Shown: positions 45,016 to 53,446, counted from the stretch's first letter. The stretch: DNA of 64,000 nucleotides from Flavobacterium terrisoli (GCF_030167905.1 NZ_JARGNA010000005.1:1-64000), one strand, 5' to 3'. Notes: generated by a model not told the origin, from the sequence alone. Numbers and translations: made by a program.

Positions 45016-45094
45016 GTTTTTATAGAAGCCAACGTTTTATAAAAACAAAAAACCAGAGTTCTGACCTCTGGTTCTTGACACAGTTGGAAACTGT
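45016..45094 (+). other. Structured leader before the small peptide ORF
   Basis: Three successive hairpins can form in the RNA. GTTTTTATA (45016-45024) pairs with TATAAAAAC (45038-45046). AACCAGAG (45051-45058) pairs with CTCTGGTT (45066-45073). ACAGTT (45080-45085) pairs with AACTGT (45089-45094) around GGA. A long structured leader of this kind is common in type I toxin mRNAs. Confidence 0.5.
45041..45073 (-). terminator. Terminator of the candidate antisense RNA
   Basis: Read on the minus strand, AACCAGAG and CTCTGGTT form an 8-bp stem (45073-45066 with 45058-45051) followed by TTTTGTTTTT at 45050-45041. In the plus direction the same hairpin lacks a T run, so it terminates only minus-strand RNA. 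Confidence 0.8.
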
Positions 45095-45117
45095 ATATAA
45101 ATTTAAATCCTTGAGAG

Positions 45118-45216
45118 ATGAAAATTATCTATTTTCTGGTCAGTTGGTTAGCTGTTGGACAGCTTACCTTACTGTTAAAAGAAATAAGAAAGTTAATCAT
45201 TGCGATTAAATCTTAA
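45118..45216 (+). CDS. Small hydrophobic-cationic peptide, candidate type I toxin
   Basis: A 32-codon ORF beginning MKIIYFLVSW. Residues 3-20 are strongly hydrophobic (including LAVGQLTLLL), long enough for one membrane helix. Residues 21-31 are an amphipathic, lysine- and arginine-rich tail (KEIRKLIIAIK). GAGAG immediately precedes the ATG. A 10-bp hairpin with one mismatch (45146-45155 with 45159-45168) lies inside the ORF. The ORF sits between a good promoter (44919-44947) and a strong terminator (45226-45253) and is opposed by a predicted antisense RNA. Size, composition and layout match type I toxins such as TxpA, Fst or BsrG in kind, not in sequence. It could instead be another small membrane peptide, or chance. 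No homologue is recognised. Confidence 0.5.
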   Translation: MKIIYFLVSWLAVGQLTLLLKEIRKLIIAIKS

Positions 45217-45225
45217 TCCTTTTAG

Positions 45226-45253
45226 AACCTTCTGCTGATGCAGGAGGTTTTTT
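45226..45253 (+). terminator. Terminator of the small-peptide transcript
   Basis: A 10-bp stem (45226-45235 with 45240-45249) with one G-U pair and a TGAT loop, followed by TTTTTT. It begins 10 bases after the stop codon of the small ORF. Confidence 0.85.
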
Positions 45254-45317
45254 ATTACTTCTATTTTGTATAATACTTCTATTTCTTGTACTATATTTAT
45301 TTTGTGTAATACGATTA

Positions 45318-45349
45318 CAAATATAGTTATTGTTTCGAATATGAAACAA
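45318..45349 (-). promoter_or_regulatory. Promoter of the candidate antisense RNA
   Basis: On the minus strand, TTG (45349-45347), a 21-base spacer and an exact TATATTTG (45325-45318). The nearest minus-strand gene downstream is beyond comM, so this promoter has no ordinary gene to serve. Confidence 0.62.
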
Positions 45350-45561
45350 CTTTTGTTTTATTTTAATAAACAATTGTGTGTGTATAAACAACTTTTATTT
45401 GATTTTACAATTTCTATTCTATCTTAAAATAGTTTTTTTAACTGTTTATTCATCAAAAAAAACATAGCAACAACCCATATTTGTTTCCCTTAAAAAAAGA
45501 ACCCTGATTTTGGCCTTATTTTGACTGCTCCAACCCATCAACTTGGAATATAAAATGATTT
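45350..45561. other. AT-rich intergenic stretch
   Basis: About 210 bases between the antisense promoter and the hairpin next to the HMG-CoA synthase stop. It is AT-rich, with poly-A and poly-T runs. I see no ORF, promoter pair or repeat that I can support here. Confidence 0.6.
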
Positions 45562-45593
45562 ATGCGAAATATGGGTATATCCATATTTCGCAT
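45562..45593. terminator. Long perfect hairpin after the HMG-CoA synthase gene
   Basis: ATGCGAAATATGG (45562-45574) pairs perfectly with CCATATTTCGCAT (45581-45593), a 13-bp stem with a six-base loop. It begins 2 bases after the minus-strand stop codon. The bases after it on the minus strand are AT-rich but not a clean T run, so it may act as a terminator or mainly as a 3' stabiliser. Confidence 0.6.
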
Positions 45594-45595
45594 GA

Positions 45596-46951
45596 TTACT
45601 CATCAAACTTATAATACCTCGCACCAACCAAAATCGGATTTTCCTTTTCAATCGAATCTAAATAGAATTCGTTCTTCGGAGCGATAACCGATTGTTTTAA
45701 TTCTTTTTTGTGGAGTTTCTCATAAGTTGGGAAATCAATCGCAGTGCATTGTTCCAAGGTTTCAAAAAGTTTTACTTTTTCGAGGACTGATTGCCATTCA
45801 GGAACAACTTCTGCTTCAAATACTTTTGATTTGGAACCGCTTCCGTAAGCAATGAAACCAAATTTTTTGTTGGTCAAATCTGATTTTTGTTGGAAGTGAT
45901 AACACAAGGTTGACAGCAATCCCAAGAAAATAGAACCGGTATAAATATTCCCGATTTGCCCTGAAGCAATTTCGGAAGGCAAGATTTTTTCATTGACCAA
46001 AGCCAAATATTCCGGGCTTTTGGCTAAGGCTTTGATCTTGTCTTTGGCTGTTTCACCCATTTGAGTGTCTAACAGTTCCCGGTTTTCAGCCGCAAAAATT
46101 TCGATAAAGGTGCGTCGGCCTTGAAAACAATAGGGAAGATGCATTAAGATATTGGCCCAGTTTTCATAGACTTTTCCGCTTTGGTTGCTTTCGGTTTTGT
46201 AATGCTCGTAAGCTTCGGTAATTCGGTTGATATAACACTGATTGGAATACTGTCCGTCAAAAACCGGTTGTTCTTTGTAGATCGCCAATTCGGTTTCTAA
46301 AACACCATGCCATTCCGGATTGTTGTCTAATTGCAACACTTCCTGTTTGCTGACATAACGACGCGGTTTAAAGAAATCAAACACGCCTTGGGTTGAAATA
46401 CCAACTTCATTTGAAAAACTCAAAATCCTTGGTTCAGAAGTGATTAGCATTGCAACAGCGCCTGCGCCTTGTGTGTATTCACCGGTCGAATTCAAATCGT
46501 ATTTGGCATTGTCTGAAGCGATTACGATGGCTTTTTTGCTTGGATTCAACCGAATGTAATCGAGGCAATTCTGCAACGCATCAATCGCACCAATACAGGC
46601 AAAAGTCAAATCGACGACATCGCAATTCCTGAAACTCTTTTCGCCCAAAACATTTTCCAGATTGGATAAAACATAAGAAGCAACGGGTTTCGAACTGTCA
46701 ACGCCGCTTTCGGTTCCCACATAAATTCGATTAATTTCTGAAGGATTTAAATCTTCTTGTTGGATCAATTTCAAAGCGGCATTCGAAGCCATCGTTACCA
46801 CATCCTGATGCACATCAAGAAAACTCATTTTATGTAAGCCCAAACCTTTAATTAGCTTGTCGGCTTCAATGTTACGGTTTTCGGCTAAAGTGGTTATAGG
46901 AAGATAAATTTGTGGAATATCAAATGCGATACTGTCGATGCCTGCTTTCAT
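45596..46951 (-). CDS. mvaS: Hydroxymethylglutaryl-CoA synthase
   Basis: A 451-residue thiolase-fold enzyme that condenses acetyl-CoA with acetoacetyl-CoA to HMG-CoA, the first committed step of the mevalonate route to isoprenoids. The catalytic triad is visible: E81 in VGTESGVD, C119 in LTFACIGA and H271 in ILMHLPYC. Length fits HMG-CoA synthases. No other mevalonate gene is in the window. TAATTTTG, an exact TAnnTTTG, lies on the minus strand at 46982-46975, but a spaced TTG is not seen. Flavobacteria are known to use this pathway. Confidence 0.93.
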   Translation of the reverse strand: MKAGIDSIAFDIPQIYLPITTLAENRNIEADKLIKGLGLHKMSFLDVHQDVVTMASNAALKLIQQEDLNPSEINRIYVGTESGVDSSKPVASYVLSNLENVLGEKSFRNCDVVDLTFACIGAIDALQNCLDYIRLNPSKKAIVIASDNAKYDLNSTGEYTQGAGAVAMLITSEPRILSFSNEVGISTQGVFDFFKPRRYVSKQEVLQLDNNPEWHGVLETELAIYKEQPVFDGQYSNQCYINRITEAYEHYKTESNQSGKVYENWANILMHLPYCFQGRRTFIEIFAAENRELLDTQMGETAKDKIKALAKSPEYLALVNEKILPSEIASGQIGNIYTGSIFLGLLSTLCYHFQQKSDLTNKKFGFIAYGSGSKSKVFEAEVVPEWQSVLEKVKLFETLEQCTAIDFPTYEKLHKKELKQSVIAPKNEFYLDSIEKENPILVGARYYKFDE

Positions 46952-47112
46952 TTACTTTTTGATTTTTTGCATTGCAAAATTAAAAAAGACAACCTCAAAA
47001 CGAATTGAAATTGTCTTCAAAATTAGTGTATAGCGCAAGATTTATGATTAATTCAATAAATGACAGCTTTAATTTTTGAATTGTGATTTTTGCTGCAACT
47101 TACTGATTTTTT

Positions 47113-47970
47113 TTAATCCAAAAGAGCCGAGAACGTATCGCCTTGTTTGATGTCGCCCGAGTTGTAACCTTTTTTAAACCAATACATTCTTTGTTCGGAA
47201 GTTCCGTGTGTAAAACTATCGGGTGTGACATGACCCTGCATTTTGCTTTGGATGGCATCGTCGCCTACAGCATTGGCCGCACTCAAAGCTTCTTCAATAT
47301 CGCCTTCTTCCAAAAGATTTTTGTTGTAATGCGCCCAAACACCGGCATAGAAATCGGCCTGCAATTCGAGGCAAACAGACAATTTGTTGGCTTCGGTTTC
47401 ACTTTTCCCCTGTTGGAGTTGGCGTACTTTTCCCGAGGTTCCCAAAATGGTTTGCAGGTGATGGCCCATTTCATGCGCAATCACATAGGCAATGGCAAAA
47501 TCGCCGCCTTCAGCACCAAAACGGGTTTTCAGTTCTTCGAAGAAACGCAAATCCATATAGACTTTTTTATCGCCCGGACAATAAAACGGACCCGAAGCTG
47601 AAGTCGCATTACCACAAGCCGTATTTACGCCGTCATCAAACAAAACCATTCCGGGTTCTTCATAATCCATATTGTTTTCCTGAAATACTTTGGCCCAGGT
47701 TTCATTGTTGTATACAAAACATGATTCTGCAAAAGCGCCTAATTCCTTTTCTTCTGCGGATAATTCCCTGGTTTGTCCGCCTTCTGTTTGTTCTTGTGTT
47801 CCTTGTGTTTGCTCCAGGATATTACCGATGGTCTGACCGGTTTCACCACCAAACATATTCAGCAACAAAACTACAATTCCAATAACACCACCGCCAATAA
47901 GTGCTTTTCCACCGCCGGACATGCCTCTGCGATCTTCAAAATTACCGCTTTCTTTTCTTTGCCATTTCAT
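47113..47970 (-). CDS. YpfJ-family neutral zinc metallopeptidase
   Basis: A 285-residue membrane-anchored peptidase. A glycine-rich stretch and one membrane segment (about 20-41) follow a basic N-terminus (MKWQRKESGNFEDRRGMSGG). The zinc motif HEMGH is at 166-170, with a downstream ELQAD near 202-206 that supplies a likely third ligand. Conserved CPGDKKVYMDLRFF and the C-terminal HGTSEQRMYWFKKGY are typical of the KPN_02809/YpfJ group. Its substrates are unknown. It starts 12 bases after the stop of the large hybrid kinase gene, so co-transcription is likely. Confidence 0.93.
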   Translation of the reverse strand: MKWQRKESGNFEDRRGMSGGGKALIGGGVIGIVVLLLNMFGGETGQTIGNILEQTQGTQEQTEGGQTRELSAEEKELGAFAESCFVYNNETWAKVFQENNMDYEEPGMVLFDDGVNTACGNATSASGPFYCPGDKKVYMDLRFFEELKTRFGAEGGDFAIAYVIAHEMGHHLQTILGTSGKVRQLQQGKSETEANKLSVCLELQADFYAGVWAHYNKNLLEEGDIEEALSAANAVGDDAIQSKMQGHVTPDSFTHGTSEQRMYWFKKGYNSGDIKQGDTFSALLD

Positions 47971-47982
47971 GATATTTTGATT

Positions 47983-50900
47983 TTAGTTAAACTTCATCAC
48001 ATCTCGTATGATTTTCTCCAATAGTTCTTTGTCTATTGGTTTTGGAATATAATCGTTCATACCGTTTTCAATGCATTTTTCCTTTTCCCCAACTACTGTT
48101 CCGGCTGTTAATGCGATAATCGGAATATCAACCGCATTAGGCAATTGTCTGATGGCTAAAGTTGATTCATAACCATTCATTATAGGCATTTGTATATCCA
48201 TCAAAATCAAATCAGGGACAATATCCTGTACTTTATCTAAAGCCTGTTTGCCGTTCTCAAGTTCGATGATTTGGGCATTTGGCAAAATTTGTTTGACCAA
48301 TGTCCTAGCCAAAAGCATGTTGATTTTATTGTCTTCTACAATGAAAATAACTTTATCATCCGTCGTTACGACATTACTTTTTTGACTTGATTTTGGCGTT
48401 TTATCAATTGATTTATTGTTCTCTGTTGACTGATTCGAATAGGTAACATCCAAAACAAAACTAAATTCACTTCCTTTATTAGGTTCGCTAACCAATTCGA
48501 GTTTGCTGTCCATCAACTCCAAAAGTTGGTTTGAAATGGAAAGCCCTAAACCTGTGCCGCCAAATTTCTTGGAAGTCGAATTGTCTTCCTGTGAAAACGC
48601 TTCAAATATTTTTAGCTGATTGGTTTTCTTGATTCCGATTCCGGTGTCTTTGACTGCAAATTGCAATTGAATGCTATCCTCATCAATATTTTTAAAGACA
48701 TTCAAAGTTACGTCAATACTTCCTTTTTCGGTAAATTTAATTGCATTACTCAAGAGATTGATCAAGATTTGTTTCAGGCGGATATAATCGACCCAAATGT
48801 AGGTTGGAATCTCTTTTTCAATAATCAGGTTAAGCTCTAATTTTTTGTGATTGGCTTCATATTGAATCAAATCGACCACTTGATTGAGCAGTTCCCGGAT
48901 GTTGATTTTTTCTACATTGAGTTCGAGTTTACCCGATTCAATTTTGGAGAAATCAAGGATGTTATTGATGACTTCCATCAATGAATTGGCCGATTGGTTG
49001 ATGGTATCCATGTATTTTTTCTGGATGCTTTCCAGATTGGTATTCATTAGGAGTTCGGTGAAACCGATAATACCATTCAAAGGTGTTCTGATTTCGTGAC
49101 TCATATTGGCCAGAAATTCCGATTTGGCCCTGTTCGCGGCTTCAGCATAATTTTTAGCCTTAATGGCTTCTTCCGCTTCCATTCGGGTCGTGATATCGAT
49201 GAAAATCCCAACGATGTAAACAATTTCATTGCCTTTGAAAATAGGTTCGCCAAATTCTTCTACCCAAATTGATTGTCCGGCTTTGTTGACTATTCGATAG
49301 ATTAAATGGATTTTTTGTTTGCCTTTAAACAACTCATCGGCTTTCTCCCTGACAATCTTGATGTCATCAGGATGTACCAAATCGATATAGTATATTTTAT
49401 TCAGCAGAAAATCTTCTTTTGGATAACCGGTTAGCTTTTCAATTTCATCATTGAGGTAAATTTTAGACCATTTCTCATCATATCTTGACAGATGAACGGT
49501 TCCCGGAATATTGTTGGCCAAAAGCCTGAATTTTTCTTCGCTTTCCTGGATGATTCCTTCGTTGATGTTTCTTTCAAAGGCAGAAGAGATATTATTGGAC
49601 AGCGATTGTAGTATCGTGATTTCATCAATTGACCAGGCTCTTTCCAGGGTTGAGTCATCAAAAACCAGGAAGCCGTTCAATTCATTTTTGACAAAAATAG
49701 GCAGGAATAACACCGATTTAATTTCAAAAGCTTCCAAGAACTTTCGGGTGATGTCATCTTTGATTTTTTTGACGATTGCGGCATAATAATAATTCTCCTC
49801 CATGTGTTTCATCACAAATGAAAGCATTTCCGGAGTGATGTTTTGTAAAGCTTCCCTTGGTTCAGCAAATCCTTTTTCAGCGGCAAGCCAACGGTGTTTT
49901 TGATAAAAGACGTTTTCCTTTTCATTTTTGGCAAAGAAGGAAATTCGATCCACTTTTAAAACCTCACCAATTTCATTTACAATGCCTTTGAGTGTTTCAT
50001 CGGTATTTTTATTAAGCAAGAATTTGTCGATGTTTTTACTGATTACCGTTAGGATTTCGCTTTTATAGGATAGTTTTTTGTCTGATTCGAGCAATAATTG
50101 GGCTTCAATGGCTATCGCAATTAAATCGGCTATTGAACGTGCAAAATTGATGTCTTCATTGTCCCATTCAAAAGAAGATTCGGTTTTTTCAAAACACAGG
50201 ATTCCGATAATTTTACCATTGATAAATATCGGTGTATCGAGCAATGACATGATATGGTTTTTTGGAACATAATCATAGCAAAGCTCTTGCGTGATGCTGT
50301 TGTTGTAAACATTGGAAGCCACAATCTGCATACCGGTTTCGATGTTTTCGAAATAGTTCGGATAATTTTCTTTTCCAAGGAAAAAGTTCTTTTCAAATCG
50401 ATCGCTTTTCAGGTAATAAATACTTTCGCAACGCAATCCTTCCGGTAAATACGACCAATAACCAGCCCTGTCAATGGTACAATTGTTAGAGGCTACTTTG
50501 AGTATGTTTTTGAGAATGCCATTGAAAGTATCTTTGTTGGAATAACTTTGTGAGGTTAATATTTTCAGTGTTTCATTGTGAACCCTAACTTTTTTGCTTC
50601 GGTTGTAATGTTCGATTTCGAGGTTCTTAACTAAAGTAATATCTCTGGCAATGGCCGAATAACCTATCACTTCTCCAAAATCATTTTTCTTTAAGGTTAC
50701 TTTTTGGGAAACCCAGATGGTGTCACCGTCTTTTTTGAGTAACGGAAAAACCAAGTCATTGTATTCCTGAGATTCTTTTGGGATTTCTTTGTAAAAATCG
50801 GTTACATAGTCTAGATAATCAGTTCGGATGAATTTAGAAAAATGTCTGCCTAAAATATCTTCCTTTTCATAATGAAGAGTTTTTACGGCAAATTGGTTTA

Positions 50901-51972
50901 CATAAGTAACGGTAGAATTGAAGTCGATTTCATAAATCAAATCGGCAGCCGACTCAATCAGACTGCGGTATTGGTCTTTGATTTTTATTTGTTCGGTTAC
51001 ATCCTGTCCGATCCCGATAATGATATTTTCGGAGTATTTTTTGTCTTTCCACTGGATGAATTTATGGTCTCCGTTTTTGCATTTCAGTTTTCGTATATAA
51101 CTTCGGTCATCCACAAAGTCATTGTGGTATTCTTCCCCGATGAATTCAGGATCTTCAGTTACTTTCCAGAAACCCATTCCCAATACTTCTTCAACTTTAT
51201 ATCCTAAAATGTCTTCCACTGATTCACTACAGAAAGACACTTCTCCTTTGGTATTGGTGGTCATAATCAGCGAATTCCCGTTGTTGACAATAATGTCTGA
51301 AAAAAGGAATTTGTTTTTGGTTTCCAATAAAGCCAAATGCCTTGAAATATGAATGGCAACTGTTGAAATGAAAGTACAAACGAGCAATACGGTCAACTTT
51401 TGATCAATCAATTCGGCCTGATAAGCATAGAACAAAAAAATCAATATACATAGTACAAAACTCCAGTAGTGGAGTATGTTTTTCATAACAAAATAGGAAA
51501 GAAAAAAGGCAATAATAAAGCCAACAAAGGATAATAATTCGAATGGCATGAAGAACAAATTATACCCGATATAACAGAAATAGCCAAAATAAAATATGGG
51601 AAAAATGATGGTAATGTTCTTATAGAAAAAATCATATTTGCTGCATAAGAAGTAGAAGAGCAACAATAAAGCACCAACACCAAAATTGATGGCTATATGT
51701 TCTGAATTACGCAAGTCAAAAACATCAACTATAGTCTCTATAAGAGGAATCGTGATGCCATAAAAGAGAAAATAGATTCTGAACTGTTCTTCCTTGGGCT
51801 CAAAGTCAGAATATTTTTTGCTGAGATTTAGTCTTTTTTGTAAAGTTTTGTGTATCGCAACGTAGAACAGCAAAGAAATAATCAATAATAAGCAGATTAT
51901 TATATAGCTGTTAATATTGGTGAATGAAAAAAGAAAACTCAAAGTATAGTAGATTTTTAACCAATTAAACAA
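47983..51972 (-). CDS. Large hybrid sensor histidine kinase (7TM-like, PAS, GAF, REC; TTG start)
   Basis: A 1329-residue membrane kinase. About six to seven hydrophobic segments fill residues 15-215. They are followed by PAS near 225-330, PAS near 338-455, two GAF domains near 475-630 and 645-815, and a third PAS near 825-945. The HisKA domain has H959 in NMSHEIRTPLNG; the HATPase domain has NAIKFTE, DTGIGI and GTGLGLS; a C-terminal receiver has D1259 in LMDIQMP. The start is TTG at 51972; the next in-frame ATG is over 100 residues inside, after the first membrane helices. Both input and output targets are unknown. The fused receiver suggests a phosphorelay to a separate histidine phosphotransfer protein. 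Confidence 0.93.
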   Translation of the reverse strand: MFNWLKIYYTLSFLFSFTNINSYIIICLLLIISLLFYVAIHKTLQKRLNLSKKYSDFEPKEEQFRIYFLFYGITIPLIETIVDVFDLRNSEHIAINFGVGALLLLFYFLCSKYDFFYKNITIIFPIFYFGYFCYIGYNLFFMPFELLSFVGFIIAFFLSYFVMKNILHYWSFVLCILIFLFYAYQAELIDQKLTVLLVCTFISTVAIHISRHLALLETKNKFLFSDIIVNNGNSLIMTTNTKGEVSFCSESVEDILGYKVEEVLGMGFWKVTEDPEFIGEEYHNDFVDDRSYIRKLKCKNGDHKFIQWKDKKYSENIIIGIGQDVTEQIKIKDQYRSLIESAADLIYEIDFNSTVTYVNQFAVKTLHYEKEDILGRHFSKFIRTDYLDYVTDFYKEIPKESQEYNDLVFPLLKKDGDTIWVSQKVTLKKNDFGEVIGYSAIARDITLVKNLEIEHYNRSKKVRVHNETLKILTSQSYSNKDTFNGILKNILKVASNNCTIDRAGYWSYLPEGLRCESIYYLKSDRFEKNFFLGKENYPNYFENIETGMQIVASNVYNNSITQELCYDYVPKNHIMSLLDTPIFINGKIIGILCFEKTESSFEWDNEDINFARSIADLIAIAIEAQLLLESDKKLSYKSEILTVISKNIDKFLLNKNTDETLKGIVNEIGEVLKVDRISFFAKNEKENVFYQKHRWLAAEKGFAEPREALQNITPEMLSFVMKHMEENYYYAAIVKKIKDDITRKFLEAFEIKSVLFLPIFVKNELNGFLVFDDSTLERAWSIDEITILQSLSNNISSAFERNINEGIIQESEEKFRLLANNIPGTVHLSRYDEKWSKIYLNDEIEKLTGYPKEDFLLNKIYYIDLVHPDDIKIVREKADELFKGKQKIHLIYRIVNKAGQSIWVEEFGEPIFKGNEIVYIVGIFIDITTRMEAEEAIKAKNYAEAANRAKSEFLANMSHEIRTPLNGIIGFTELLMNTNLESIQKKYMDTINQSANSLMEVINNILDFSKIESGKLELNVEKINIRELLNQVVDLIQYEANHKKLELNLIIEKEIPTYIWVDYIRLKQILINLLSNAIKFTEKGSIDVTLNVFKNIDEDSIQLQFAVKDTGIGIKKTNQLKIFEAFSQEDNSTSKKFGGTGLGLSISNQLLELMDSKLELVSEPNKGSEFSFVLDVTYSNQSTENNKSIDKTPKSSQKSNVVTTDDKVIFIVEDNKINMLLARTLVKQILPNAQIIELENGKQALDKVQDIVPDLILMDIQMPIMNGYESTLAIRQLPNAVDIPIIALTAGTVVGEKEKCIENGMNDYIPKPIDKELLEKIIRDVMKFN

Positions 51973-52017
51973 TTTATATTTATGATTTTATAACTTTCGC
52001 ACGACAATATACATAAA

Positions 52018-52050
52018 AATAAAAAAAAATGCCTCACTTTTTGTAGGGCA
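52018..52050 (-). terminator. Terminator after the aldehyde dehydrogenase gene
   Basis: On the minus strand, ATGCC (52050-52046) pairs with GGCAT (52032-52028), partly extended inward, and is followed by a run of T at 52028-52018. Confidence 0.75.
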
Positions 52051-52053
52051 TAT

Positions 52054-53385
52054 TCAAGAAAACCATTTTAATAGTTTTTTCATATTGTTTAATTTCCCTT
52101 TATAGGGTGCATATCGTGTTGGAATGTCAAGCCAATTCCCTTTTTTTACAATCGATTTGTGGTGCGAAAAAAGGTCAAAGCTCAACTTTCCGTGATAAGC
52201 ACCAATGCCGCTGTGTCCCACACCGCCAAAGGGTAAGCGCTTGTTGGCAAAGTGAATTACAGTGTCATTGATACAGCCACCGCCAAAGGAATATTTTGTT
52301 ATAATTTTTTTGGCAAGACCATTATTCTCTGTGAAAACATACAAAGACAGTGGCTTTTCATATCGGGTAATGATTTGGTCCAAATCGGCTTCGGTTTCAT
52401 AACCCAGAATAGGCAATATAGGTCCGAAAATTTCTTCTTTCATCACTAAGCTTTCGGATTCGGGTTCGTTGAGCAGCGTTGGAGCGATGTAAAAATCTTT
52501 AGCCGTACTTTTTCCGCCAAAAAGAATATGTCCGTTTTGAAGCATGGCTACTTGTCTTTGCCAATTTTTCTCATTGATGATGCGTGCGAAATCAGCTGAT
52601 TCTTCCGGGTTTTCACCATAAGCATTGGTGATTTCCTCTTTCAGATAATCAATCAATTGGGTTTTGACATTTTGGTGAACCAAAAGATAATCGGGTGCAA
52701 TGCATGTTTGTCCCGCATTAAGGAATTTGCCCCAAACGATTTTCTTGGCGGTCAGTTTCAGATTGGCACTTTGGTCAATAATACATGGATTTTTCCCGCC
52801 CAATTCCAAAGTAACCGGAGTCAAGTGCTCGGCAGCTGCTTTGGCCACTATTTTGCCCACGCCAACACTGCCGGTAAAAAAGATGTAATCCCAACGCTCT
52901 GCCAATAATTCCTGGGCAACCTGAGTTCCACCTTCAATGCATTCCACATGGTTTTTGTCAAAGGTTTCGTGAATGATTTTGGCGATGATTCTGGATGTGC
53001 TCGGAGTCAGTTCTGACGGTTTAAGAACCACCTGGTTTCCTGCGGCAACAGCCGAAATTAGCGGTGCCAAAGCCAATTGGTAAGGATAATTCCATGGTGC
53101 AATAATCAGCACTTTTCCAAAAGGTTCTTTGTAAATGTAATCGCTGGAAGGAAAATTTAAAAGAGAAGGCAAAACCGATTTTGGTTTTGCCCACTTATTG
53201 ATGTTTTTGATCGTATGTTTTAATTCGGCTAAGACATAGCTGGTTTCTGTGATAACCGCTTCAAACGCCGGTTTTTTAAAATCATCCTGCAAAGCCTGAA
53301 CAATGGCTTCTTCATGCTGTTCAACGGCAGTTAATAATTTCAGTAACGACTGTTTTCTGTAATTGATATCCGTTTTAAAAATCAT
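52054..53385 (-). CDS. Aldehyde dehydrogenase, class 3-like
   Basis: A protein of about 443 residues that oxidises aldehydes to acids with NAD(P)+. The catalytic cysteine is C228 in GQTCIAPDY and the general base E194 in LELGGKNP. The PWNYPYQLALAPL and FTGSVGVGK motifs line the cofactor site. The short length and the lack of an N-terminal extension fit the class 3 (fatty or aromatic aldehyde) group. The frame is open to a TTG at 53406, but the ATG at 53385 is a better start. Specific substrate is unknown. It is followed by a terminator. Confidence 0.93.
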   Translation of the reverse strand: MIFKTDINYRKQSLLKLLTAVEQHEEAIVQALQDDFKKPAFEAVITETSYVLAELKHTIKNINKWAKPKSVLPSLLNFPSSDYIYKEPFGKVLIIAPWNYPYQLALAPLISAVAAGNQVVLKPSELTPSTSRIIAKIIHETFDKNHVECIEGGTQVAQELLAERWDYIFFTGSVGVGKIVAKAAAEHLTPVTLELGGKNPCIIDQSANLKLTAKKIVWGKFLNAGQTCIAPDYLLVHQNVKTQLIDYLKEEITNAYGENPEESADFARIINEKNWQRQVAMLQNGHILFGGKSTAKDFYIAPTLLNEPESESLVMKEEIFGPILPILGYETEADLDQIITRYEKPLSLYVFTENNGLAKKIITKYSFGGGCINDTVIHFANKRLPFGGVGHSGIGAYHGKLSFDLFSHHKSIVKKGNWLDIPTRYAPYKGKLNNMKKLLKWFS

Positions 53386-53446
53386 GTCAGGTTGTATAAT
53401 TAGCAAGGCTAATATACCAATTTTTAGCAGACAATTTTAATTTTTG

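Larger units (their letters stand above)
45041..45311 (-). ncRNA. Candidate antisense RNA covering the small peptide ORF
   Basis: A minus-strand promoter at 45349-45318 should start RNA near 45311. A hairpin at 45073-45051 followed by TTTTGTTTTT on the minus strand is a strong terminator. The product of about 270 bases would be fully complementary to the ORF at 45118-45216, its start region and its 3' end. No protein-coding ORF with good support lies on this strand. Evidence is promoter plus terminator only; RNA ends are estimates. Confidence 0.45.

Noticed and set aside
45012..45209. A 65-codon TTG-started reading frame across the putative toxin mRNA
   Set aside because: It has a poor start, no hydrophobic or domain pattern and reads through the leader hairpins. 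The ATG-started 32-residue ORF in another frame fits the signals better.
45206..45391. Minus-strand 61-codon frame inside the candidate antisense RNA region
   Set aside because: Its first part lies upstream of the predicted transcript start and its end is the translated terminator hairpin, so it looks like chance.
44363..45595. Mobile element or insertion-sequence remnant in the 1.2-kb gap
   Set aside because: No transposase-like reading frame and no matching terminal repeats or target duplication were found.
47143..47601. 152-codon frame opposite the zinc peptidase gene
   Set aside because: Antisense to a well-supported gene; composition follows from the codons of that gene.
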